Positions 44,376 through 52,026 of a stretch of DNA of 64,000 nt are shown here, piece after piece. The stretch covers positions 963,116-1,027,115 of the forward strand of contig NZ_SMGI01000001.1 in NCBI RefSeq assembly GCF_004346845.1. Reading direction: 5' to 3'. Both the position numbers and the translations under genes were made by a program. The notes beneath the pieces were generated by a model. It was not told where the DNA came from and searched no databases. It saw nothing but the letters and a program-made list of their open reading frames with translations. Origin of the DNA: Winogradskyella wandonensis (lineage in GTDB: Bacteria; Bacteroidota; Bacteroidia; Flavobacteriales; Flavobacteriaceae). The number at the start of each line of letters is the position of its first letter. Position 1 is the stretch's first letter.

Positions 44376-44798
44376 AACATAAATAATTTAAATGAAACTT
44401 ATTTTTCTTCGGACTTGGTACGGACTTAACACGAAGTTGTACCTTCCGATTGAATATATGGCAAGTTTTATGCTATTCGTTAGATATGGATTTTGTTGCT
44501 TCGGATTGCTTCCTTTTGCATCAGAAATAAAAAAATGAACATTTTTTTTACAAAGAAAAAGAGAAAAAAGAAAGCCGTTTCGTTGATGGCGTTGACATAC
44601 TGTCAAGTTTTTTGAGAAAAATATTGCTAATGGAAAGGGTTTTGAAATTTGCGCCTGACCAAAGGTGCAATATTTTTTTCAAAACCCGTAGGGCTTGAAC
44701 TTTATAGTATGATAAGCGTGGGATGAAGGAAGCCATCTATATTTGTTGCCTTTTTTTGCTTTTCCCTATCTTTAAGGATAATTATAAATAAAAACATT
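44376..44798. other. Gene-free spacer with long inverted repeat
   Basis: This 423-nt stretch has no convincing gene. It contains a short dyad TTGACA-TAC-TGTCAA (44592-44606) with a T-run, a large nested hairpin at 44637-44687, and an AT-rich leader to YegP with TATCTTTA near 44769. It may mark an old insertion border, since genes to its right differ from the chromosomal core to its left. Confidence 0.6.
44637..44687. repeat. 11-bp perfect inverted repeat with inner hairpin
   Basis: GGGTTTTGAAA (44637-44647) and TTTCAAAACCC (44677-44687) are exact reverse complements. Inside, TTGCGCC (44649-44655) pairs with GGTGCAA (44664-44670) and is followed by a T-run, so it can also end transcription on the plus strand. 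Confidence 0.7.
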
Positions 44799-45125
44799 AT
44801 GGCAAAATTTGAAGTATATCAGGATGCTCGAAGTGAGTATCGTTTTAGGTTAAAAGCTAACAATGGTCAAACCATATTAGCAAGTGAAGGTTATTCAGCA
44901 AAAGCTGGTTGTATGAATGGTATTGAATCGGTACGCAAAAATTCGCAAGATGATAGTAAGTTCGATAGAAAAATATCGAGTAATGGGAAACATTATTTTA
45001 ATTTAAAGGCCAGTAACGGTCAAGTGATTGGAACCAGTGAAATGTATGAGTCTTCCTCTGGAATGGAAAATGGTATAGCTTCAGTTAAAACTAATGCTCC
45101 AAATGCTTCTGTTGTAGAAGTTTAA
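44799..45125 (+). CDS. YegP family protein (tandem DUF1508)
   Basis: A 108-residue protein made of two DUF1508 repeats: FRLKANNGQTILASEGY...GIESVRKN (about 17-50) and FNLKASNGQVIGTSEMY...GIASVKTN (about 68-102). These small beta-rich proteins are common and of unknown function. It stands alone between two gene-free structured stretches. Confidence 0.92.
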   Translation: MAKFEVYQDARSEYRFRLKANNGQTILASEGYSAKAGCMNGIESVRKNSQDDSKFDRKISSNGKHYFNLKASNGQVIGTSEMYESSSGMENGIASVKTNAPNASVVEV

Positions 45126-45216
45126 GTTTAAACTAAAATCATTATAATAGCAACAGCCGTCTTTTTGAGGGTTTTCTTTTTTCGACAATGTTTAATTAGC
45201 AGGTAATCGCGTAGCG

Positions 45217-45232
45217 TATGGCGATAGCCATA
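45217..45232. repeat. Hairpin TATGGC-GATA-GCCATA
   Basis: A perfect 6-bp stem closed by a GATA loop. A second GATA-loop hairpin follows at 45276-45291. Confidence 0.65.
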
Positions 45233-45263
45233 ATAGCGAGCCGCCAGCGAGTTGAGCAAGGGT

Positions 45264-45298
45264 GGTGTGGGAAAATAGCCTGATAAGGCTACCACGCC
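45264..45298. repeat. Two-part hairpin with GATA loop
   Basis: Outer GGTGTGG (45264-45270) pairs with CCACGCC (45292-45298) with one G-T pair. A GAAAA bulge leads to the inner TAGCCT-GATA-AGGCTA (45276-45291), a perfect 6-bp stem. Confidence 0.65.
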
Positions 45299-45775
45299 TA
45301 CGTTGAAAACGCAAGGGTGGCGCAGTTTTTTGATGCCGTTGGCTATGGTTTGGGTGTAGCGTGGAAAGCAAGTGTAACAATTGAATGAAGCTATTGAAGG
45401 ATGGTTTCATTTTTAAAATTTAGCAATTGTGAGTTTTTCAATTAATTAAATTCGAGTTTAAGGCTTTAAAGGATATACAAGAAATTGAGGATTTCTGCTG
45501 TATAATTGCGAACAATTGTCATTTTGAAAATGATATGTATGGTTGCTGAAATAGCTGAATGAATGCGTTACTCTTGCTGTGGGTTTGCAATATAGAATAA
45601 TCCGCTTTGTGATTTGAAGACTATTTAATCAACATTTATATACACTTTAAAACTAATCCAAAATTTCATTTTACTTGAAGCGGTTATTTTATATGCAAAA
45701 TGGATGCCTTCAAAAACTGTGACACCCTGATTAGCCCGAAGCGAACAGCAGGCGAGCCAAATTATTAAGCAGCGG

Positions 45776-45837
45776 TTGTACCCTAATTATTTTTATATGC
45801 GCCACAAGCGCATACATTATTGGGTTTTAGGGTGCAA
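45776..45837. repeat. 11-bp outer stem plus 7-bp inner stem
   Basis: TTGTACCCTAA (45776-45786) pairs with TTAGGGTGCAA (45827-45837) with one G-T wobble. Inside, TATGCGC (45796-45802) pairs perfectly with GCGCATA (45808-45814) around CACAA. Confidence 0.7.
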
Positions 45838-45884
45838 GAGTAGCTGCGGGTGAGGAAGTTGTGTAGTGTGTGAAGTAAAGCAAA

Positions 45885-45928
45885 TACATAGTGCTAACGC
45901 GGATGTGTCACCGCAGTAGTGCTATGTA
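45885..45928. repeat. Long hairpin with internal loop
   Basis: TACATAG (45885-45891) pairs with CTATGTA (45922-45928). Five further pairs (two wobbles), a 2-nt internal loop and GCGG/CCGC (45899-45902 with 45911-45914) extend it to an 8-nt loop. Confidence 0.65.
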
Positions 45929-46033
45929 TGGTAAGCACTAATGCATCGCATTTGTGATTATGCTTTATGAAACAAAATGGAACAACTAACGAACACCTTA
46001 TTACCTGCCCTTTGAAAAGTTTAAATGTAATAA

Positions 46034-46058
46034 ATGAGCCTTCCGAAAAAGACTCTTT
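46034..46058 (-). terminator. Probable terminator of the metal-efflux run
   Basis: GAGCCTT (46036-46042) pairs with AAGACTC (46049-46055) with one wobble, 12 nt beyond the stop of the last minus-strand gene. The following T-tract is interrupted, so the call is moderate. Confidence 0.5.
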
Positions 46059-46067
46059 TACTATTAT

Positions 46068-46508
46068 TTAGTGGTCGTGATTTGAATGGTCATCAGCTTT
46101 TATTTCTCCAGACTGATTCATAGCCATATTATGGTCATATTTACAACAACCTGGTAAACTATCGTATGCTTCTTCGTTTCCTGCTACTTTTTCAGTGTCA
46201 TAACCTGAAGCTGCTATTGCATTGTGAATTGCCATAGCATCTGTCTTTGAGCTATCAAATGATACATCAATCTTCTTTTTATCGACATCCCAATTAGCAC
46301 TTGCTACACCTTCAACTCCGTTGGCTGCTTTTTCAATGGTAGTTTTACACATACCACAATTACCTCTTACACCAAAAGATAAATCTGTCATTGCAATTTC
46401 TTTTGATACTTCTGTTGTTGTCGTTTCTTCAACTTTTTTAGTTTCATTTTTACAACTTGTTAATCCCATAGCTACTATTACAGCTACACTTAAAATTACT
46501 TTCTTCAT
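46068..46508 (-). CDS. Periplasmic lipoprotein with heavy-metal-associated (HMA) domain
   Basis: A 146-residue lipoprotein (signal ending GLTSC) with an HMA domain (about 42-110) whose metal site is GNCGMCKTTIE, i.e. CxxC. The C-terminus adds CC (PGCCKYDH) and a His-rich end (DDHSNHDH), more possible metal ligands. Likely a Cu(I)-type or other soft-metal chaperone in the envelope feeding the Cus-like pump. It is the last gene of the run, 31 nt after the adaptor gene. Confidence 0.88.
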   Translation of the reverse strand: MKKVILSVAVIVAMGLTSCKNETKKVEETTTTEVSKEIAMTDLSFGVRGNCGMCKTTIEKAANGVEGVASANWDVDKKKIDVSFDSSKTDAMAIHNAIAASGYDTEKVAGNEEAYDSLPGCCKYDHNMAMNQSGEIKADDHSNHDH

Positions 46509-46539
46509 TTTTAAAAATTTAATTATTATCTGTGTTTAT

Positions 46540-48267
46540 TTATTCTATTGTTTGTTTAACCTCGCCACATTTAAGCATTACATCACCAAAATATGGGTTT
46601 AAAACTTGTTCTTCTTTACTCAACCAATACGCACCGTTATTGCTATCTGCCATAGGACAAAACTGCACATATAGCTTATCATTTACCTTATCAAAGTTTT
46701 TAACCATTTCTATGAGCTTATCGGAAATTGTCTGAAACTGTTTACGCTGATGTTCCAAACTCACATTTTCATTAATTCCTTTAGATGTTTTATGTAATAT
46801 AGACCAGTAGTTATGTGTTTCTTCTCTTTGACTTGGCGGAATTTCTTCCAATGCTTTTCTAAATGCTTCACTTTTGGATGATGCTAACGACACATCAGAT
46901 TGAATTAAAGCATCTTTCAAGTTTATATAAGCTTCAATTACAGCCTGAAATGACTTTTCTACAGTACTATTAAAATCAACTTTTTCTGTCATCATATCCA
47001 TTGTATGTCCTTCGTGACCTGTCATTACTTTACCACCATCTTTATTCATCATTGATTTTTTACCTTGCAATTGGGCTGCTGCATCCACTGTAAATGTTCC
47101 GTTAGTTACTATTTCATTTCCTGCAAACAATCCTTCCAAAACCTCGTATTCATTTCCTGTTTGATTACCTAATTTCACTTCACGCATTTCAAAAACAGGT
47201 TGGTCTTGACTGGTTTTTAAATACACCACAGAACGCTCACCTGTCCATAATACAGCAGATGCAGGAATTGATAGCACTTTCTTATTTTTATTTAAAACAC
47301 CATTAATTTTTGCAGATACAAACATTCCGGGTTTAAATACATCTTCTTTGTTATTAAGAACTACACGCAATGTTACCGTTCTTGTTTTGGTATTTAATAT
47401 TGGGTCAATGAAATCTACTCTCCCTTTAAATTCCTTATTAGCATAAGCGTTTGTAGTCACTAAAACTTCTTGTCCCTTTTTAAATAAATCAATTTGATTT
47501 TCATAGACATCAAAGTTTGCCCAAACCGTGTTTAGATTTGCAATTTTTAATAAAGGTTGACCTTGTTTGATGTAATCACCCTGTTCTACTAATTTCTCGG
47601 TAACTGTACCAGAAACGGTTGCATATACTGGAAAGTTTTCTTTTACTTTTCCAGTTTCTTCTATTTGATTAATATGATTTTCAGATAGCTTCCATAACTT
47701 CAATTTGTTACGAACTGCCTTATACAAAGCAGGTTGTGATTCTTTTAAAGATGCTGCTGTAATGAGTTCTTGTTGTGCTGCATATAATTCTGGTGAATAG
47801 ATTGTTGCTAATAGCTGCCCTTTGCGTACTTCTTCACCTGTAAAATTGATATTCAATCTTTCAATTCTACCTGAAAAATAACTGACTTGTACTGCATTGG
47901 ATTCCTCGTTTTCAGCAATTTTACCCGATAGCTTAATCGTATTACCTTCAGCATTTCCTTTACCAATAACAGACGTTTGAATATTAGCTAATGCCATAGC
48001 ATTTGCAGTCAATTTAAACTGGTCAGCAGCCAACCCATCTGCTCCAGCTTCGGCAGGAATTAAATCCATACCACAAATAGGACAATCGCCAGCTTCGGGT
48101 TGCATAATTTGTGGGTGCATAGAGCACGTCCACATTTGATTAGTTTCTGCTTTTTCATCGTGATTATGGTCTGCTTCTTCTTTTGATGAACCACCAAATA
48201 GCAACCAACCTAATAACAGTCCAATAGCGAGAATACCAATGTAAATTACTATCTTATTATTTTTCAT
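46540..48267 (-). CDS. Cus-type RND efflux periplasmic adaptor with N-terminal metal-binding and C-terminal DUF3347 domains
   Basis: A 575-residue adaptor (CusB-like). After a membrane helix (about 7-24) it has a heavy-metal-binding motif WTCSMHPQIMQPEAGDCPIC (about 46-65). The body has barrel, lipoyl and hairpin domains (about 100-400), and a DUF3347 domain follows (about 430-575). It links the RND pump to the outer-membrane channel and takes up metal. The DUF3347 extension is common in Bacteroidota. Overlaps the upstream DUF305 gene by 11 nt. Confidence 0.93.
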   Translation of the reverse strand: MKNNKIVIYIGILAIGLLLGWLLFGGSSKEEADHNHDEKAETNQMWTCSMHPQIMQPEAGDCPICGMDLIPAEAGADGLAADQFKLTANAMALANIQTSVIGKGNAEGNTIKLSGKIAENEESNAVQVSYFSGRIERLNINFTGEEVRKGQLLATIYSPELYAAQQELITAASLKESQPALYKAVRNKLKLWKLSENHINQIEETGKVKENFPVYATVSGTVTEKLVEQGDYIKQGQPLLKIANLNTVWANFDVYENQIDLFKKGQEVLVTTNAYANKEFKGRVDFIDPILNTKTRTVTLRVVLNNKEDVFKPGMFVSAKINGVLNKNKKVLSIPASAVLWTGERSVVYLKTSQDQPVFEMREVKLGNQTGNEYEVLEGLFAGNEIVTNGTFTVDAAAQLQGKKSMMNKDGGKVMTGHEGHTMDMMTEKVDFNSTVEKSFQAVIEAYINLKDALIQSDVSLASSKSEAFRKALEEIPPSQREETHNYWSILHKTSKGINENVSLEHQRKQFQTISDKLIEMVKNFDKVNDKLYVQFCPMADSNNGAYWLSKEEQVLNPYFGDVMLKCGEVKQTIE

Positions 48268-48733
48268 TTTCTAATCGTTTTATCATTGCTTTCATATCAG
48301 CAATTTCTTTTTCTTGTGCTTCAATAATGTCATTTGCTAATTTTTGAACTTCAGCATCTTCAAAGTTAGCATTCGAGCTTGTTAATATAGCCGATGAATG
48401 ATGCGGTATCATTGCTTTCATCCATTGAATATCTCCAATAGGTGTTTGTGTTCTTAAACCATAAAGACATCCAACAAACACAATAATGGAAACACCAATA
48501 ATAGCATAGTTTACTTTAGTGTTTTCATACATTTTCCACATAAATAACAGCATTGAAATAGCCATTGGCGCAACCATCAGCAACGTCATATAGGTTCTTG
48601 TGGCGCTCAACATTACGTGGTCTAATTCGAACACATTTAAAAACATAATGGCATACATCATTACAAATGATACCAACATCATTAGACCAAATTTTTTATA
48701 GTTTGACTTTTTCATATTGTTGTGATTTTCCAT
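48257..48733 (-). CDS. DUF305 membrane protein
   Basis: A 158-residue protein with three membrane helices (about 12-32, 43-64, 74-92) followed by a DUF305-type helical domain with IQWMKAMIPHHSSAILTS and a Glu/Lys-rich final helix (AQEKEIADMKAMIKRLE). DUF305 proteins are ferritin-like, often linked with copper resistance. The HH and Met residues are candidate metal ligands. It is in the middle of the Cus-like run. Confidence 0.85.
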   Translation of the reverse strand: MENHNNMKKSNYKKFGLMMLVSFVMMYAIMFLNVFELDHVMLSATRTYMTLLMVAPMAISMLLFMWKMYENTKVNYAIIGVSIIVFVGCLYGLRTQTPIGDIQWMKAMIPHHSSAILTSSNANFEDAEVQKLANDIIEAQEKEIADMKAMIKRLENEK

Positions 48734-48744
48734 AATATTTTAGT

Positions 48745-49461
48745 TTACTTATTTTTATTTTTTCTCTTTAATATTTTTCTGATTGATGGTGACGATGTGT
48801 ACCATAGTAAAAAGCCACTCAAAACCGTTATTAAGCCTAACAACGAGAATGCTCTTAAAACAACTGTATTAAAGTTATCCCTTCCTTCATAATCCATTGT
48901 ATGCGTCATCCATAAGAAATCGAACCAACGCCAACTACGATGTCTTACGGTTTGAAATTTACCATCTTTAACAGATACATAAGCTTTTAATGCTTCATCT
49001 GTTTTGTATGAAATAACATAGGCTGGCAATAACTTTTCTCTATATTCGTGGTGCTTACCAGTCTCATTAATTTGCTCTAGATTTTCAACTACCAAATCAC
49101 TTTTCATATAGTTTTTTGCTATGTAAAGTGCTTCTTCTTTTGTGATGCTATTCTTTGGGCTTCCATCAATAGCACTGTATAATTGTTTTTTATTTACCCA
49201 ATAGTAAGGTGTATTGTTAATGTCTCTCAATTCAATAGTATTGATGCCATTAGCAACATTGAGTTGTGATGGACTTATTAAATTATTGAAAGATTGAGGT
49301 TGATAATCTAAATTCTTAAAATGGTCTCCGTGAATATCATCAATGTCTGTCCAACTAAAGTATAAACCACTAATTGTCCAAAACAAAAACTGAATACCTA
49401 AAAACAAGCCTAAATATCTATGGGTTTTTCTAATCTTTAATGCTGTATATCTGTTTACCAT
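48745..49461 (-). CDS. PepSY-domain membrane protein
   Basis: A 238-residue protein with an N-terminal helix following RKTHRYLGLFLGIQFLFWTI, PepSY-like periplasmic domains (about 60-180) and a C-terminal helix (about 200-228). It resembles PepSY-TM proteins tied to iron/copper reductases and siderophore use. Here it may aid metal reduction or maturation in the envelope. One nt separates it from the DUF2911 gene. Confidence 0.85.
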   Translation of the reverse strand: MVNRYTALKIRKTHRYLGLFLGIQFLFWTISGLYFSWTDIDDIHGDHFKNLDYQPQSFNNLISPSQLNVANGINTIELRDINNTPYYWVNKKQLYSAIDGSPKNSITKEEALYIAKNYMKSDLVVENLEQINETGKHHEYREKLLPAYVISYKTDEALKAYVSVKDGKFQTVRHRSWRWFDFLWMTHTMDYEGRDNFNTVVLRAFSLLGLITVLSGFLLWYTSSPSIRKILKRKNKNK

Positions 49462-49462
49462 T

Positions 49463-50047
49463 TTATTGATTTATTTTAAATGGAAACTCTATTTTAACCT
49501 TTTCCCAAGCCAATGAAATGCTTCCATTGTTATCGTCTATTTTATTGACTTTGTATTCTAATTGTTCCTTTATTTCTTCAGAAAAATTAGGTTTTATTTT
49601 AAAGCGAATTACATCATCCTTTTCATCATATTCATCTTTACCGTGTTGCTCCCAATTAGAATTAAATATAACTGTCCATTCCTCTTTTGAGGGAATTGTA
49701 AAAAATCCGTATTTGCCAGCAGGAAGTGTTTTACCTTCTATTTGCAAATCCTTATTGGTCTCTACCCACGTTGCCATATGTGCTCCTGCTTGCCATACTT
49801 GGTCGTAAGCCAATAAACCGCCAAAAATTATTCTATCTCTAACACCTGGTGATGAATAATCTATATGAATGTGTGCATCTCCAATCATTGCCATAGTTGA
49901 AGTATGCGGGCTTAATGGTTTCTTCTTTTGTGTTTCTGTCTTTTCAACCGCATTATGTTGATGCTCATCTTTTACTTCTTTTTTGGATTCGTTTTTACAG
50001 GCGAAAAGAAGTGTAATAATCACGGATATTTGCAGTATTTTTCTCAT
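49463..50047 (-). CDS. DUF2911 lipoprotein
   Basis: A 194-residue lipoprotein (signal ending LLFAC) with a His/Glu-rich stretch (KDEHQHNAVEKTE) and a beta-rich DUF2911 domain (about 50-194): IHIDYSSPGVRDRIIFGGL and the PAGKYGFFTIP segment. DUF2911 proteins are common in Bacteroidota envelopes, role unknown. Position within the Cus-like run implies a metal role. Confidence 0.88.
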   Translation of the reverse strand: MRKILQISVIITLLFACKNESKKEVKDEHQHNAVEKTETQKKKPLSPHTSTMAMIGDAHIHIDYSSPGVRDRIIFGGLLAYDQVWQAGAHMATWVETNKDLQIEGKTLPAGKYGFFTIPSKEEWTVIFNSNWEQHGKDEYDEKDDVIRFKIKPNFSEEIKEQLEYKVNKIDDNNGSISLAWEKVKIEFPFKINQ

Positions 50048-50049
50048 TC

Positions 50050-50787
50050 TTAAAGAATATTTGTTAACGTTAATACCGCCATCACAATCATAATGGCATT
50101 TTCTATAAATGTGGCTTCAGTCATAGGAAGTTTCAGAGCTGTCCCTAAACAAGCACATCTAATAGATTTTTTATCCAATAATGTTTTTGTAACTCCAACA
50201 GTTGTAATACCTAAAACAACAAGCGTTACTATTAAAGCAATTTCAACTTCAAATCGCATCAAAAACATTAAACCTAAAGCAGTTTCAATAAATGGATAAA
50301 CCCAACCATAAGCAGGAACTTTTTTTGCTAATGGGTCGTACATTTTAAATGATTCTGGAAAGCCTTTTAAATCTAACATTTTGAAGAAACTAAACACGAT
50401 GTAGAATAAGCCCATAAAGTCGAGCATAAATGCACTCCAACTCCAATTTTTATAATGTAGTAATGTGCTCGCTGAAGCGATATAAAAAATAATAAGCAAT
50501 AGAGGTTTTAATTGCTGTAACTTACTTTTTTCTTCTCCCATTGGCATTGCCGACATACTTGAAGAAACAAAAACATTCTTTTCTTTCTTTTCAGATAGTG
50601 TATATTTTTCAGGTAACGCTTCTTTCAGTGTTTCTGTAGCAACGTGGCTACTCATTGTAACTTCAGCTTCTCCTTTTTCGAGATTAACTTCAACATTGGT
50701 AACATTATCTATGCTACTTAAACTTTTTTCTACAGATGCTTTACAACTGCCACAGGTCATTCCTGTAATTTTATATGTATGTGTCAT
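50050..50787 (-). CDS. HMA domain-MauE/DoxX-like membrane fusion
   Basis: A 245-residue protein: an N-terminal HMA domain (1-68) with GMTCGSCKASVEKSL, a linker, and four membrane helices of the MauE/DoxX type (about 90-245) with cysteines in RCACLG near 210. The fusion suggests metal binding coupled to thiol or redox chemistry in the membrane. It lies 3 nt after the TolC-like gene and 2 nt before DUF2911. Confidence 0.85.
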   Translation of the reverse strand: MTHTYKITGMTCGSCKASVEKSLSSIDNVTNVEVNLEKGEAEVTMSSHVATETLKEALPEKYTLSEKKEKNVFVSSSMSAMPMGEEKSKLQQLKPLLLIIFYIASASTLLHYKNWSWSAFMLDFMGLFYIVFSFFKMLDLKGFPESFKMYDPLAKKVPAYGWVYPFIETALGLMFLMRFEVEIALIVTLVVLGITTVGVTKTLLDKKSIRCACLGTALKLPMTEATFIENAIMIVMAVLTLTNIL

Positions 50788-50790
50788 ATT

Positions 50791-52026
50791 TTATTGAATT
50801 AAATAATTAATAATGGTACTCTGTAAATAATAATTTTTAATCGCTTCTATCTGGCCCATTTGAAACTTTAATTGTAACTCTTGAATATCTAAAACATCGT
50901 TAAAATCAATAGTGCCAGTTTCATAGCTTTTGATGAGAATTTGTTCTGCATCTTTAGCTTGCTTGATGTTCTTTGTTGCTGTAGTATTACTTATCCTTGC
51001 TGATATACGGTCGTTAATAGCTTTATCTAACATTGTTTTTAAACTGTTTAAACGCTCTTGTTTTTGATAATTAATTTCTTGCTGTTCCAGTTCGTTTTGT
51101 TTAGAAATAGATTTGTATTTCTTATTGAAAATGGGGATTGAAACCGATACCATTGGCATTACAACATCCTTTCCGTTATCCGAGAAATTCATATCTGGCC
51201 TTTCGGAAACATTGATATAGTCTAATCCAAAACCAATCATTGGGCTACTTTCTTTTTGGTTTAACAATTCGGATTGTTCAATGGATTGGTAGAGTTTATC
51301 ATACTTCAACAATTCAGAATGTACTGATAGATTTTCAGTATTAATTTCAAAATCTTCTATTGGAATGGTTAAGCTATCTACTACAGTAACCTCAACATCA
51401 TTTTCCCTGTTTAAAAGGTTATTTAGATTCGTTTGTTCAGATAAAAATTGTTGATACAATACATCTTTGAGTTGTTGCAATTCATTTTGACGCATTTGTA
51501 AACGCAATACATCTACTGCTGATGCTTTACCAACCTCAACAGATGTGAGTGCCAGTGTTTCATAGGTTTTTAATAGTTGGATATTTTGAGCTAATACGTC
51601 TTGTTTAGCTTTATTGGCGTATAACTTGTAATAGGATTGTGCTACCGATGCCATCAATTTTCGTTTGGCAATAACAATGTCTTCGTATTTAGCATCTGCC
51701 AATGCACTCACATAATTTTCTCTTGACGTTATTGTACCAAACCAAGGCAACATTTGTTTTGCTGACACTTTAAAACGTTGTGCGCCTGTTCGTGTTTCTG
51801 GTTCACTTACAAAATAACCTACACCAAATTCAGTATTAGGAATCGTATTGACTTCATTCACTTTTTCTGAAACTCGTTTGTATTGCAACTCAAATTTTTG
51901 AATTTCGGGATTGTTTTCTAACGCTTCATCAATTAATGTTTCTAATTGTTGAGCGTTTACAAAAAGACTCAAGAAACAAGAGCCAAGAGCCAAGACGATT
52001 TTTATGTGTATTGATTTATATTTCAT
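50791..52026 (-). CDS. TolC-family outer-membrane efflux protein (CusC-like)
   Basis: A 411-residue TolC-family protein with a signal peptide (MKYKSIHIKIVLALGSCFLSLFVNA) and two helical repeats, including long coiled stretches with LRLQMRQNELQQLK and FNDVLDIQELQLKF. It forms the channel of a tripartite RND pump with the adaptor (46540) and pump (52023). Start overlaps the pump stop by 4 nt. Confidence 0.92.
   Translation of the reverse strand: MKYKSIHIKIVLALGSCFLSLFVNAQQLETLIDEALENNPEIQKFELQYKRVSEKVNEVNTIPNTEFGVGYFVSEPETRTGAQRFKVSAKQMLPWFGTITSRENYVSALADAKYEDIVIAKRKLMASVAQSYYKLYANKAKQDVLAQNIQLLKTYETLALTSVEVGKASAVDVLRLQMRQNELQQLKDVLYQQFLSEQTNLNNLLNRENDVEVTVVDSLTIPIEDFEINTENLSVHSELLKYDKLYQSIEQSELLNQKESSPMIGFGLDYINVSERPDMNFSDNGKDVVMPMVSVSIPIFNKKYKSISKQNELEQQEINYQKQERLNSLKTMLDKAINDRISARISNTTATKNIKQAKDAEQILIKSYETGTIDFNDVLDIQELQLKFQMGQIEAIKNYYLQSTIINYLIQ

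Larger units (their letters stand above)
45126..46067. other. 942-nt gene-free, highly structured stretch
   Basis: No protein-coding gene is convincing on either strand. The stretch is locally richer in G+C than its surroundings and holds at least four strong hairpins (45217-45232, 45264-45298, 45776-45837, 45885-45928), two of them with the same GATA loop, and a direct repeat CAAGGGTGG (from about 45257 and 45311). It could be structured RNA, a transfer origin or a mobile-element end. It separates the core chromosome from the metal island. Confidence 0.6.

Noticed and set aside
45192..45410. Minus-strand 72-codon open frame in the structured stretch
   Set aside because: The residue mix (Pro/His/Arg/Ser-rich, no domain) looks like chance translation of hairpin-forming DNA.
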